From: Bacillus sp. FJAT-28004
GTDB taxonomy: Bacteria; Bacillota; Bacilli; Paenibacillales; Paenibacillaceae
DNA: 64,000 nucleotides
Direction: 5' to 3'
NCBI RefSeq assembly: GCF_001280845.1
Contig: NZ_LGHP01000001.1
Span: 4,199,093-4,263,092, forward strand
Positions 42,528 to 50,227 of the stretch are shown here, piece after piece. The translations under genes were made by a program, and so were the position numbers. The notes under the pieces were generated by a model. The model made no database searches and had not been told where the DNA came from. It worked only from the letters and a program-made list of their open reading frames with translations. Positions within the stretch are counted from its first letter, which is position 1, and each line of letters starts with the position of its first letter.

Positions 42528-43817
42528 ATGCAAAATGTAAAGGGAACCTATGACTATTATGGCAGGGAGCAAGCGCTTAGAAGAAAGATTCAGGAGACCC
42601 TTCGGGAAAAGTTCGAGCTATATGACTTTGATGAGATGGTGACAACCGAGCTGACTGATCTCGCTTTCTTGACATCCAAATATGCTGGCGGCGATGAAAT
42701 TATTAAGGAAATGTACCAGCTTACTGATCAGCGGAAGCGACGATTAGGCTTGCGATATGATTTGACGATCCCTTTTGCCAAGGTGATGGCATTAAACCCA
42801 AGTATTGAATTGCCTTTCAAACGATATGAAATGGGCAAGGTATTCCGTGACGGTCCTGTTAAACGCGGACGGCTGCGTGAATTTTTGCAATGTGATGTGG
42901 ACGTTGTTGGGGTGAAGGGGCCGGAGGCAGAGGTGGAAATGATGCAGCTGGCTATCGATGTGTTTCGCACCCTTGAGCTGGATATCCAATTGAAATGGAA
43001 TAATAGGCGGTTTCTCGGCGAAATGCTTGCAGCTATTGGCGTCCAAGGTAGGGATTCGCTGTCGGTTATGCTGACTCTAGATAAGCTCGCAAAAATCGGA
43101 ATAAACAGTGTGAAGGAGGAGCTTAACGAGAATGGTTTGGCTGACGAGGCGATCACTGCGATTATAGAGTTGATTGAGCTGGAGGAGCCGACTTTGGAGG
43201 CTTTGATGGACAAATATAGCCTGCAGAACAGTGTTGGGACGCAGGAAGTGATAGAGGTACGCGATATTCTGCGCAAGCTTGGATTAGAGTCCGTTTGTGT
43301 GTTTGATCCTTTTCTATCACGAGGGCTACCGTTCTACACGGGTACTGTTTATGAAATATTTGATGCAGCGGGTGGCTTCTCATCGAGCCTTGGCGGCGGT
43401 GGACGGTATGATGCCATTATTGGACAGCTAGTTGGCAGTGACGATGCTGAATATGCAGCGGTTGGATTGTCGTTTGGCATGGAATCAATTATGGCGCTGC
43501 TTGAAGAGCGTTATGCAGCTGCGGCAACTACGTCTGTTAACGTAGTCCTCATTCCTATAAGCGTAACGGCTGCAGAACTGCTGCAAACCGCAGCGGATCT
43601 GCGTGCAAGCGGCATTCGAGTGAAGCTCGACTCTAGCGGGCGGAAGTTGAAAAATATACTTGCTTCGGTAGCAAGCAGCGGAATTCGTTACGCTCTGCTC
43701 GTAGGAGAATCCGAATGGAAGGCGGGGCTGGTTCGCTTGAAGGATATGGAGGAGCGGGTGGAAAGAGAAATGAGTATCGATGAAGCCATTTATATTTTAG
43801 AAAATGTAAGTGGCTAA
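42528..43817 (+). CDS. hisS: Histidyl-tRNA synthetase paralog
   Basis: The class II synthetase has 429 residues from ATG 42528, where the GGAGAGG site sits 10 bases upstream. The long frame from 42438 crosses the terminator. Motif 2 is FRDGPVKRGRLREFLQ, the histidine loop is RGLPFYTGTVYEIF, and an anticodon-binding domain covers about 335-420. Motif 3 reads GLSFGMES, with Ser where the usual Arg (ER) lies. It is a full-length divergent HisRS, not the shortened HisZ. It may be a second synthetase made when histidine is scarce, consistent with the upstream attenuator. Confidence 0.85.
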   Translation: MQNVKGTYDYYGREQALRRKIQETLREKFELYDFDEMVTTELTDLAFLTSKYAGGDEIIKEMYQLTDQRKRRLGLRYDLTIPFAKVMALNPSIELPFKRYEMGKVFRDGPVKRGRLREFLQCDVDVVGVKGPEAEVEMMQLAIDVFRTLELDIQLKWNNRRFLGEMLAAIGVQGRDSLSVMLTLDKLAKIGINSVKEELNENGLADEAITAIIELIELEEPTLEALMDKYSLQNSVGTQEVIEVRDILRKLGLESVCVFDPFLSRGLPFYTGTVYEIFDAAGGFSSSLGGGGRYDAIIGQLVGSDDAEYAAVGLSFGMESIMALLEERYAAAATTSVNVVLIPISVTAAELLQTAADLRASGIRVKLDSSGRKLKNILASVASSGIRYALLVGESEWKAGLVRLKDMEERVEREMSIDEAIYILENVSG

Positions 43818-43831
43818 GGAAAAGGATTAAC

Positions 43832-43969
43832 GTGATTAACGTATTATCGAGTCTCATTTTGGAGCAGCCAAGTTGTACTCGTCTTAGTCATCTTGGCTGC
43901 TCGCCATTGAATCTCGTAATGGTCACAGTGGAAGAGATCGAGGATTTGTCTTTAAAGGAATGGGAATAG
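43832..43969 (+). CDS. Possible 45-residue protein after the HisRS paralog
   Basis: A GTG frame of 45 codons starts 14 bases after the HisRS stop, with AAGGAAAAGGA 5 bases before it. It runs through an 11-bp perfect hairpin (43862-43902) and overlaps the 3' end of the convergent RacA-like gene by 18 bases. I do not recognise the product. It may be a chance frame. Confidence 0.25.
   Translation: MINVLSSLILEQPSCTRLSHLGCSPLNLVMVTVEEIEDLSLKEWE
43862..43902. terminator. Hairpin between convergent genes
   Basis: GAGCAGCCAAG pairs with CTTGGCTGCTC around a 19-base loop. There is no long T run, so termination is uncertain. Confidence 0.5.
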
Positions 43970-44458
43970 GATACGGAGCAGCTTGCGTCGTTTGTTACGA
44001 TCCGTTGCTGAGAGTGATGCTGCGGCAATATGCTGCTGAGGAAGTTGCAGAGCGTCCATGCTTCTGGTTAGCTGAGTGAGAATGTGACGCAGCTCATCCA
44101 GCTCCTGCCGATGGCTCAGTAGCTGGTATGTGACGACTTCATCCGCTTTTTGGGATAGAGAAGTTTCCAGACGGCTCAGTCGATTAAGCAGTTCTTCACG
44201 ATCCTCGTATGCAGGGGGAGGCGGGGTAAGAGGAAGCGGGTCAGGTAAGTCAGGTGAGAGATTAATAGCTTGCAGGCTGCTCCCGTCCTCTAATTCTCGC
44301 TTAATCAGATGGAGCTTATCAAGAGCTGTCTCGTCAAAAGTATAGTGACCATGCATATCCTTGTGAAAGGAAGAGGGGAACTGGGATACCCAACGTCTGA
44401 CTGTTGTTTCACTGACAGTAAGCAGCTGAGCGGCTTCTTTGGTTTTTAACAACGCCAT
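43952..44458 (-). CDS. racA: RacA-like chromosome-anchoring / MerR-like HTH coiled-coil protein
   Basis: The protein has 168 residues from ATG 44458, with GAGGTG 6-8 bases upstream. The GTG and ATG before it lie in the ribosome site. The N-terminal helix-turn-helix (LLKTKEAAQLLTVSETTVRRW) and the following GHYTFDETALDKLHLIKREL resemble MerR-type DNA-binding domains and RacA. A Pro-rich hinge (about 72-86) leads to a coiled coil (about 88-150). The C-terminus is basic and hydrophobic (RNKRRKLLRILFPFL), which could bind membrane or a partner. In Bacillus, RacA anchors the origin at the cell pole at sporulation. Confidence 0.6.
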   Translation of the reverse strand: MALLKTKEAAQLLTVSETTVRRWVSQFPSSFHKDMHGHYTFDETALDKLHLIKRELEDGSSLQAINLSPDLPDPLPLTPPPPAYEDREELLNRLSRLETSLSQKADEVVTYQLLSHRQELDELRHILTQLTRSMDALQLPQQHIAAASLSATDRNKRRKLLRILFPFL

Positions 44459-44689
44459 TGTCATCACCTCACTCTTTAATTACTAGAGTAATTCGTTCCT
44501 AATCCATGCTCTCCTGCACGGCTGACAAAGGTAGTGGTTAATCGCTAAAAGAAGTGATCATCCGATAGTTTTTTTATGAAAATGTCTAAAAGAGCAATGC
44601 TCGCTGAATTAATTGGAAATTGTGAGAATCTATGCTTGAATAAATTGGTCAGAAGGTCATGGGCAGACTCATTGGCCGGTGGCTGGTTG

Positions 44690-44890
44690 GTCTGCATTGC
44701 AGTTAGTGCAATGGGAGTGTTTCATTTGGAGAAGTCGTCATCGTAGGTTGTAGTTATTGCAATAGAAACAGCAAAAGCAGCTCATTTATCGCTTATATCC
44801 TAGCGTTCTGTTGCAAATTTGCAATGTAGCTGCCAAGTATGGCTTTCATGTTAGGTTTCTATTGTATGAACTACATTAGAACTGTTGGCT
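44690..44890. repeat. Array of short palindromic intergenic repeats, copy B
   Basis: Four units of the TTGCA-N-TGCAA type are spaced through about 200 bases, for example ATTGCAGTTAGTGCAAT near 44696, TTGTAGTTATTGCAATAGAAA near 44748 (given as a pattern), TTGCAAATTTGCAATGTAG near 44813, and a reversed TTTCTATTGTA unit near 44864. The 44468-45082 gap holds no convincing gene besides this array and the terminator at 44983. Confidence 0.7.
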
Positions 44891-44982
44891 TGCTAAAGTG
44901 TGATGTCTATTTGATAGCGAAAGAGGCAGAGGGTAGAACTGTTCAGTAAGGGCAAAGTGGAATAGACCGTCTCATCATCCCG

Positions 44983-45035
44983 AAAAAAGAAGCTTTCTAA
45001 TCCACTTGCTAAGTGGGGAAGAAGGCTTCTTTTTT
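44983..45035. terminator. Terminator of the glutathione peroxidase gene, bidirectional
   Basis: AAAAAAGAAGC pairs with GCTTCTTTTTT, with an inner CCACTT/AAGTGG hairpin. It lies just downstream of the minus-strand stop at 45083. Confidence 0.85.
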
Positions 45036-45082
45036 GCGTGAATGTTATCTGAAGCGGTTTATTGAAACCGTCATATTCGGTA

Positions 45083-45577
45083 TTAGGCGTGTGTAGGAAC
45101 TCCTAGAAGCTTCTGTACATATCCTTCGATTTTCTCAGGCGTATCCTTCGATCCGAAGCGCTTTAATACTTTGCCGTTCTGGTCGACAAGGAATTTGGTG
45201 AAATTCCATTTGATAGACCTCGTACCGAGGAAACCACGTGCTTCATTCGTTAAGTGTTTGAATAAAGGGTGAGCATTATTGCCGTTCACATCGATTTTTG
45301 CAAATAACGGGAACGATACTCCGAAATTGATTTCACACGCTTCTGCAACCTTGCTGTCTTCAGATAACTCTTGATTGGCAAATTGCGAGGATGGGAAGCC
45401 GAGTACGGAAAATCCTTCCTTGTTATACGTATCATGAAGTTTTTGAAGACCTTTGAACTGCGGCGCGAAGCCGCATTTGGTAGCTGTATTCACGATGAGC
45501 ATGACCTTGCCTTTATAGGGGGCTAGAGTCTGCTTTTCGCCTCTAATTGTCTTTACTTCAATATTGTATAAGGACAT
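45083..45577 (-). CDS. Glutathione/thiol peroxidase (BsaA/Gpx family)
   Basis: The protein has 164 residues from ATG 45577, with GGAGG 9 bases upstream. The TTG start at 45586 follows the site too closely. The peroxidatic Cys is in NTATKCGF, and the Gln and Trp of the catalytic tetrad are in FPSSQFANQE and KWNFTKF. Bacterial members usually take electrons from thioredoxin and reduce peroxides in the cytoplasm. It stands alone with a strong terminator. Confidence 0.92.
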   Translation of the reverse strand: MSLYNIEVKTIRGEKQTLAPYKGKVMLIVNTATKCGFAPQFKGLQKLHDTYNKEGFSVLGFPSSQFANQELSEDSKVAEACEINFGVSFPLFAKIDVNGNNAHPLFKHLTNEARGFLGTRSIKWNFTKFLVDQNGKVLKRFGSKDTPEKIEGYVQKLLGVPTHA

Positions 45578-45702
45578 AGGAAACAACCTCCATTAACCGA
45601 TTTTATATTTATTATAATTCAATTGTACTCAATCTAAATGGAGGTGTCAAATGAAATGTATAGGGTACCTTTTTCGTGACCGGAGGATATCGTGCTCGGG
45701 CT

Positions 45703-45744
45703 GAAAAGAATAAGAGGCTGCCCCTATTGGTTAGGAACAGCCTC
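45703..45744 (-). terminator. Terminator of the general stress gene (minus strand)
   Basis: GAGGCTG pairs with CAGCCTC around a 17-base loop, followed by a T-rich run on the minus strand. Confidence 0.7.
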
Positions 45745-45750
45745 GTGTTA

Positions 45751-46239
45751 TTAATAAATGACTTTATATGCGCCCGACTGGAGAAGCAAAGCTTCAGCGG
45801 CAGTCTCGGAATCAGTATCGGCCACTAGCAAATATCGTCCTTGCTCAATGGCTTCTCCACATTCTTTAGTGTGTTTATCGGGTATGCCGATATCATGCAG
45901 CACATCCTTGTTGCTTAACCCCTGATCGAGCTCAGCAGCTCCTGCAACAATGCCTGCTGGGTTGCCATTCACTCCAGTGCTTCCCGGAGTGTAGCCCCCG
46001 GCCGCAAACGGCGCGACACCGATGGGCGTAACCACTCTAGCGTTGTTGAGTTCTTGCGCTTCTCGGATCTCATATACTTCCTCAATAGGAGTATTCGTCT
46101 CTGCTGCAAGTAATGGAGCTGATTCCTTGTTCTTTACTACAATACGCAGATTATGCTCATTCGTCCTCGTCGCTTGAAATCTTTTGATTGCTTCCAAGAC
46201 ACCTTCTTCTTTCTCGAATATACCGATGGCCACCGTCAT
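45751..46239 (-). CDS. YflT / general stress protein 17M-domain protein
   Basis: The 162-residue cytoplasmic protein begins MTVAIGIFEKEEGVLEAIKRF, an N-terminal beta-alpha unit typical of the GSP17M (YflT-like) domain. The middle is rich in Gly, Pro and Asn (GVAPFAAGGYTPGSTGVNG). A second alpha/beta unit follows (YLLVADTDSETAAEALLLQSGA). Members are induced by general stress in Bacillus, with no known biochemical activity. AGGAGGG lies close to the start. Confidence 0.75.
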   Translation of the reverse strand: MTVAIGIFEKEEGVLEAIKRFQATRTNEHNLRIVVKNKESAPLLAAETNTPIEEVYEIREAQELNNARVVTPIGVAPFAAGGYTPGSTGVNGNPAGIVAGAAELDQGLSNKDVLHDIGIPDKHTKECGEAIEQGRYLLVADTDSETAAEALLLQSGAYKVIY

Positions 46240-46324
46240 GGTGAGCCCTCCTCTCGCATCTCAGCTGGAATGAGGTTACATCTACTTATACCCTCCACTC
46301 CTTGCTTTGAATCGGGAGACTGAC

Positions 46325-47302
46325 TTAACGGGATGTAAATTTCGAAGCTTCACTAATTTCGTTGATTTCATCTATTGTCAGCTTGAAGCGCATGGCTTTC
46401 ACATTTTGCTCGGCATGATGAATTTTTGATGCGCCCGGAATCGCGAATACGGTATTACCGTGAGCATGGATGAGCCAATTTAACGCTATTTGCGTTGCAG
46501 TAGCCTCATAACGGACAGCCATCTGCTCAAGCGAATCAATAAGCGGCTTAGAACGTTTTAGGCCATTCGTTTGAAAAGCCGGGCTCCATTTACGAGGGCC
46601 ACTAATGGCTTTGACCAGCGATGGATCATGATGGAACTTCCCGCTTAATATGCCCTGTTCCAGTGGAGAATAAGCAATGATTGCACATCCAAGCTCCTGT
46701 GCCGTCTCGAGGATACCATTTTGCTCGATGCGACGGTCAAGCAAGCTGTATTTCACTTGATTGGAGGCAAGCTGCAAACCGTGCTCGCGCAAAACGCGAT
46801 CAGCCTCGCGCATTTGTTTAGCGGAGAAATTGCTTACGCCTATATTTTTGATTTTACCGGCAGCGGCCAGCTTCGCCATTTCCTTCATCTCGCTGCTTAC
46901 TGAAGAGAAGGAAAAGGGTTGATGTACCTGATACAAATGGATCGTACGCCCCTCAAGCAGTTTAATTCTCTCATCAATCGTACGCCCAATGCTGCTGGCG
47001 GTGCGCAGTATCGGCCACCATTTGGTCGCGATATAGACAGGATCTTCCGCTGGAATGGTCTCCCGCAAAGCGCGAGCGAGCAGCTGCTCGGATTGACCTT
47101 TCCCGTAAATTTCAGCGGTGTCGAACCAGTTGATGCCGCCTTCGTAGCTTGTTTTGACGATATCATTAATGATTTCACCCTTCAGAACGGGCCAAAACTT
47201 CCCGACGAGCCCTTTGCCATTGCTGAATTGCCAGCAGCCGAGGCCGAGCGGAGATAACTGCAAATTCGTCTGGCCAAATGGCCTAACAATAGGTAGTGTC
47301 AT
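46325..47302 (-). CDS. Aldo/keto reductase
   Basis: The 325-residue (beta/alpha)8 reductase has its catalytic residues in WFDTAEIYGKGQSE (Asp and Tyr), IATKWWP (Lys) and YQVHQP (His). NADPH-binding residues follow in the IAYSPLEQG and AIPGASKIHHAEQN segments. It resembles the YqkF/IolS group of NADPH-dependent aldehyde reductases. GGGAG precedes the ATG. It sits 38 bases after the OhrR-like gene on the same strand, so the two are probably one operon and it may detoxify oxidation-derived carbonyls. Confidence 0.9.
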   Translation of the reverse strand: MTLPIVRPFGQTNLQLSPLGLGCWQFSNGKGLVGKFWPVLKGEIINDIVKTSYEGGINWFDTAEIYGKGQSEQLLARALRETIPAEDPVYIATKWWPILRTASSIGRTIDERIKLLEGRTIHLYQVHQPFSFSSVSSEMKEMAKLAAAGKIKNIGVSNFSAKQMREADRVLREHGLQLASNQVKYSLLDRRIEQNGILETAQELGCAIIAYSPLEQGILSGKFHHDPSLVKAISGPRKWSPAFQTNGLKRSKPLIDSLEQMAVRYEATATQIALNWLIHAHGNTVFAIPGASKIHHAEQNVKAMRFKLTIDEINEISEASKFTSR

Positions 47303-47340
47303 GGCTTGCTCCCTTCAGAATAGAGGATTGGCAGCTTTCT

Positions 47341-47796
47341 TTATCGACCTTCCTTAGCTGCACTTTGCTGTATTCGGTTTAGGAATTGATGCATAAGCTC
47401 AAGCATCGCAGCGCCTTCTTCAGGTGTGCCGTCAAGCTTGCATGCGAGCTGATAAGGAATATCGATGGCTTGTTCCTTCAAAGCTCGGCCTTGCTCTGTA
47501 AGCTCTACCAGCACGCTGCGCTCATCGTTGCGGTCACGCGTGCGCGTAATATGTCCGGCAGCCTCCAGCTTCTTAAGCAGAGGGGTCAAAGTGCCCGAAT
47601 CCAAATAAAGCTTGTTGCCAAGCGCAGTTACCGTCACATGGTCCTGCTCCCATAGTGCGAGCATCGTAACATATTGTGTGTAAGTAAGGTCGATCTTCTC
47701 GAGCATAGGGCGGTACAGCTTAGTAATTTCTCTGGAGCACGCATAAAAGGCGAAGCAAATTTGATTGTCGAGTTTTAAAATATCGTTGCTATCCAT
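47341..47796 (-). CDS. OhrR-like MarR-family redox repressor
   Basis: The 151-residue repressor opens LDNQICFAFYACSREITKLYRPML, the OhrR pattern, with reactive Cys14 in QICFAFYA. Another Cys is at the following turn. The winged helix is VTALGNKLYLDSGTLTPLLKKLEAAGHITRTRD, seen with its wing RDRNDERSV. OhrR senses organic hydroperoxides through its N-terminal Cys. The next gene is an aldo/keto reductase rather than the usual Ohr peroxidase. A partial OhrR box lies upstream at 47863-47878. Confidence 0.87.
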   Translation of the reverse strand: MDSNDILKLDNQICFAFYACSREITKLYRPMLEKIDLTYTQYVTMLALWEQDHVTVTALGNKLYLDSGTLTPLLKKLEAAGHITRTRDRNDERSVLVELTEQGRALKEQAIDIPYQLACKLDGTPEEGAAMLELMHQFLNRIQQSAAKEGR

Positions 47797-47862
47797 GTTG
47801 TTGTCCTCCGTGGGAAGGTGAATTTGTTTGTCTTAACCGTAATGAGCAAGAGTCTAAGTTTA

Positions 47863-47878
47863 ACAAAATTAAATTGTG
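47863..47878. promoter_or_regulatory. Candidate OhrR operator
   Basis: AATTAAATTGT at 47867-47877 matches 11 of 15 positions of the OhrR box TACAATTAAATTGTA and lies about 70-80 bases before the repressor start. Confidence 0.5.
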
Positions 47879-47999
47879 ATAAATATAATATAGAGGAATG
47901 GACAAGACACTGTCAATGCGCATATGAGCTCACTATATTGATGAGTGATGATGAAGTATGCTATAGTTACAGCGTTTATTTAATGAAGGAGTGAGAGCG

Positions 48000-48236
48000 A
48001 TGTCGCATACTGCTAATGAGGTTGCAGAATGGATGCTGAACGAATTGAAGGAAAAAGGAATTTTGCATCAAAGCGCCGCAGTAGAGCATATAAAAAGCCA
48101 TTTTGGCGAATCGTTTATATATGTGAATGAGCACGGCAACGCTTCAATCGACAAAGAAGTGAAGAAAGTATTCCGTAAGCTGCATAAAGGGAAGGCGGCT
48201 TGGGAGAGAGACGGTTTTTTCTGGGGCTGGAGCTAA
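48000..48236 (+). CDS. DUF6953-like small protein
   Basis: The protein has 78 residues from ATG 48000, with AAGGAG 8 bases upstream. The GTG at 47991 overlaps that site. The sequence pattern VAEWMLNELKEKGILHQSAAVEHIKSHFG, YVNEHGNASIDKEV and a terminal W-x-R-D-G-F-F-W matches the small cytoplasmic DUF6953 family of Bacilli. The function is unknown. Confidence 0.7.
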   Translation: MSHTANEVAEWMLNELKEKGILHQSAAVEHIKSHFGESFIYVNEHGNASIDKEVKKVFRKLHKGKAAWERDGFFWGWS

Positions 48237-48300
48237 AGCGCAAAGTAACGTAGTGAGAAGCTGGGCGTTAAAGCCGAAACGTCCAATTCTCATGAATAAC

Positions 48301-48335
48301 TTGACAAAGGTAACTGTAATCATTAAACTTACAGT
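48301..48335 (+). promoter_or_regulatory. Promoter-like element overlapped by an inverted repeat
   Basis: TTGACA (48301-48306) and TAAACT (48324-48329) lie 17 bases apart. ACTGTAA (48313-48319) and TTACAGT (48329-48335) form an inverted repeat over the -10, and a third TTACAGT is at 48412. No gene starts directly after it. The DUF2187/IDEAL gene begins at 48461. Confidence 0.5.
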
Positions 48336-48460
48336 ATGGAAGTCACCAATAGGACGTTGCTTGATCGTAAGTGAAGCGTCTACTTTTTTAAAGCAAGTGT
48401 ACCGAAAAAAGTTACAGTTAACGGGGTATTCTTACTATTAGGGATAGGTGGTGTTTGAAG

Positions 48461-48826
48461 ATGAAATTCAACATAAGCGATTGGGTACAAGGTAAAACAA
48501 AAGATGGCGAGCTCATTCATGGTTTTGTCGAAACCATCGATATTTTGCAAGGGTTTGTAACCGTGAGCGTTGTAAAGTCGGATAACGAGGAAGTTATAGG
48601 GAAAACCGTTGCTGTTCGTTCATCATGGCTCAAAAACGTATCCGATATTACTATAAATGATGCACAGGTTTTTCAAAATGCCATTGACTTAGCTTTAGAT
48701 ACTTGGGATGAGGCTTGGTTTATGGAGCTGACGAATGCAAAGAAAGCTAACGAGGAAGCGGCTGAGGCCGGAGAACGTTCAAAAGTGTATTCGTTTCCGG
48801 TCAATCGACTTGGTCAATCTGCTTAA
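48461..48826 (+). CDS. DUF2187-like protein with IDEAL domain
   Basis: The protein has 121 residues from ATG 48461, about 8 bases after AGGTGG. The N-terminal half (WVQGKTKDGELIHGFVETID, then VTVSVVKSDN) is a small SH3/KOW-like barrel as in DUF2187. The C-terminal segment FQNAIDLALDTWDEAWFMELT is a clear IDEAL motif, a short helical segment thought to bind protein partners in Bacilli. Its role is unknown. A terminator follows at 48873. Confidence 0.75.
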   Translation: MKFNISDWVQGKTKDGELIHGFVETIDILQGFVTVSVVKSDNEEVIGKTVAVRSSWLKNVSDITINDAQVFQNAIDLALDTWDEAWFMELTNAKKANEEAAEAGERSKVYSFPVNRLGQSA

Positions 48827-48872
48827 ACCGAGCAGGCCTGCCCATAATAACAGAATATCACTAACAAATAAA

Positions 48873-48911
48873 GGATGATGCCATGCGCGCTGCTGGTGTC
48901 ATCTTTTTTTT
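48873..48911 (+). terminator. Terminator after the IDEAL gene
   Basis: GATGATGCC pairs with GGTGTCATC, followed by eight T. Confidence 0.88.
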
Positions 48912-48917
48912 GTTGTT

Positions 48918-49100
48918 TGTAAATATGTAACCCAGCTTCGGATGGAGAGGGCGAAAGAGCTGCTGGTTGATCCCGATATGAGCGTGACGCGGGTAGGCGA
49001 GCTCATCGGTTATTCTGATGTCAGGCACTTCACGCAAGTATTTCGGAAATATTGCGAGAGTACGCCGAGCCAGTATCGGATGGAGAAGAAGAGTATGTGA
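48918..49100 (+). pseudogene. Remnant of an AraC-family regulator (C-terminal HTH only)
   Basis: The frame encodes QLRMERAKELLVDPDMSV, VGELIGYSDVRHFTQVFRKY and TPSQYRMEKKSM followed by TGA. This is the second helix-turn-helix of an AraC/YesN-type regulator without its start, sensor or first motif. No ATG with a ribosome site lies in frame. It sits directly behind the terminator at 48873, so a larger gene was deleted here. Confidence 0.8.
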
Positions 49101-49104
49101 GTGG

Positions 49105-49166
49105 CGAATGAATGCTCCCAGTGAATGGTATGGCATGATGATTGCCAGACTGCTGCTGGGAGCATT
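49105..49166 (-). terminator. Terminator-like hairpin after the sbnB-like gene (minus strand)
   Basis: AATGCTCCCAG pairs with CTGGGAGCATT, an 11-bp perfect stem with a 34-base loop just downstream of the sbnB-like stop. Confidence 0.65.
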
Positions 49167-50154
49167 ATTTGAGTTGTAATCCGATCCCGAGCGCTTGCGC
49201 GCGCTGGACGAAATAATCGGCTACCGCCATATCAAACACGGCCATACCCATCGGGCAAAATAATACGGGCTCCGAAGCCGGTAAACTCGCCAGTGCTCCG
49301 CGGCATACAACATCGGTTAAGGAGCTAGTTTGTGCCTCTGTTAAACCGCTCGTAAGATGCAGCAGCTCAATGTCGGTATTCTCGCGGCAAACTTCATCCC
49401 AATCGTCAACGATAATCGCGTTAATGCCGTTTATGGCTGCTGCTGTATAATCCCGCAAGGATACATCAAGGAGAAGAGTGCCTTCAGCGGGCGGAATATC
49501 GATATAACGTTGAGAGCTTACCGTACAAGTAATAATGAGGTTGCATTCTTTATATAGCTGCTGCCAGCTGCTCGCAAGTCGCGTGCGGCGGCGCAGAGTG
49601 TCTTGGGCAGCAATAAGATCAGGGCTATCCAGCTCGCATCCGCGAATATCATACACTTGTATGTCCTCTAAGTGCTCCCCAAACAATCGGCAGCACATAT
49701 CGTAATGAAGCCGACCTACGGGCCCGAAGCCGATGATTCCAAGCTTCAAACGCTTTGAAGCTGCGCGCGCCTTCAGATAATGGCGGATTAGCAAGCCGCT
49801 GACTGCCGCTGTCCGAGCAGCACTCGGCAGAGGGGTGCCTATCATAGCGTAAGGAATGCCGGTATCGGCGTTGTTGAGGAGCGTAACGCTGTGCGCCCTT
49901 GGCAAGCCGGCGTCGATATTCCCAGGAAAGCTGGCGATCCACTTGATGCCGGCAGCTTGCACGGAGCCGCCGATGTAAGCGGGCATGGCAATGATTCGAT
50001 TAGCTGGGTTACGGTAACGCAGGTAGGGCTTTATCGGCTGTGCATAATCGCCTGAATCGATAATTTGCACCGCAACCTCAACGCTGTCAACAAGCTCTTC
50101 CCAATGCAAACCGATGGTGCGAATATGTTCATCACCGAGATATAGCACGGACAT
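49165..50154 (-). CDS. sbnB: 2,3-Diaminopropionate biosynthesis protein SbnB-like (ornithine cyclodeaminase family)
   Basis: The 329-residue protein of the ornithine cyclodeaminase/mu-crystallin family has an NAD loop in GIIGFGPVGRLHYDM and a substrate-domain segment IKWIASFPGNIDAGLPRA, as in SbnB. SbnB oxidatively splits N-(2-amino-2-carboxyethyl)-glutamate into L-2,3-diaminopropionate and 2-oxoglutarate with NAD. It follows the SbnA-like gene after 73 bases on the same strand. The pairing makes this call much stronger than family membership alone. Confidence 0.82.
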   Translation of the reverse strand: MSVLYLGDEHIRTIGLHWEELVDSVEVAVQIIDSGDYAQPIKPYLRYRNPANRIIAMPAYIGGSVQAAGIKWIASFPGNIDAGLPRAHSVTLLNNADTGIPYAMIGTPLPSAARTAAVSGLLIRHYLKARAASKRLKLGIIGFGPVGRLHYDMCCRLFGEHLEDIQVYDIRGCELDSPDLIAAQDTLRRRTRLASSWQQLYKECNLIITCTVSSQRYIDIPPAEGTLLLDVSLRDYTAAAINGINAIIVDDWDEVCRENTDIELLHLTSGLTEAQTSSLTDVVCRGALASLPASEPVLFCPMGMAVFDMAVADYFVQRAQALGIGLQLK

Positions 50155-50227
50155 GATCCTCTCGTTTTTAGATTACGAAGTGAATAGATACCATTGTATA
50201 GATTTGACGACGAACGTCGAAGTGGTA

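Noticed and set aside
42728..43276. 182-residue minus-strand frame opposite the HisRS paralog
   Set aside because: Shadow of the conserved synthetase core, with no motif and no upstream ribosome site.
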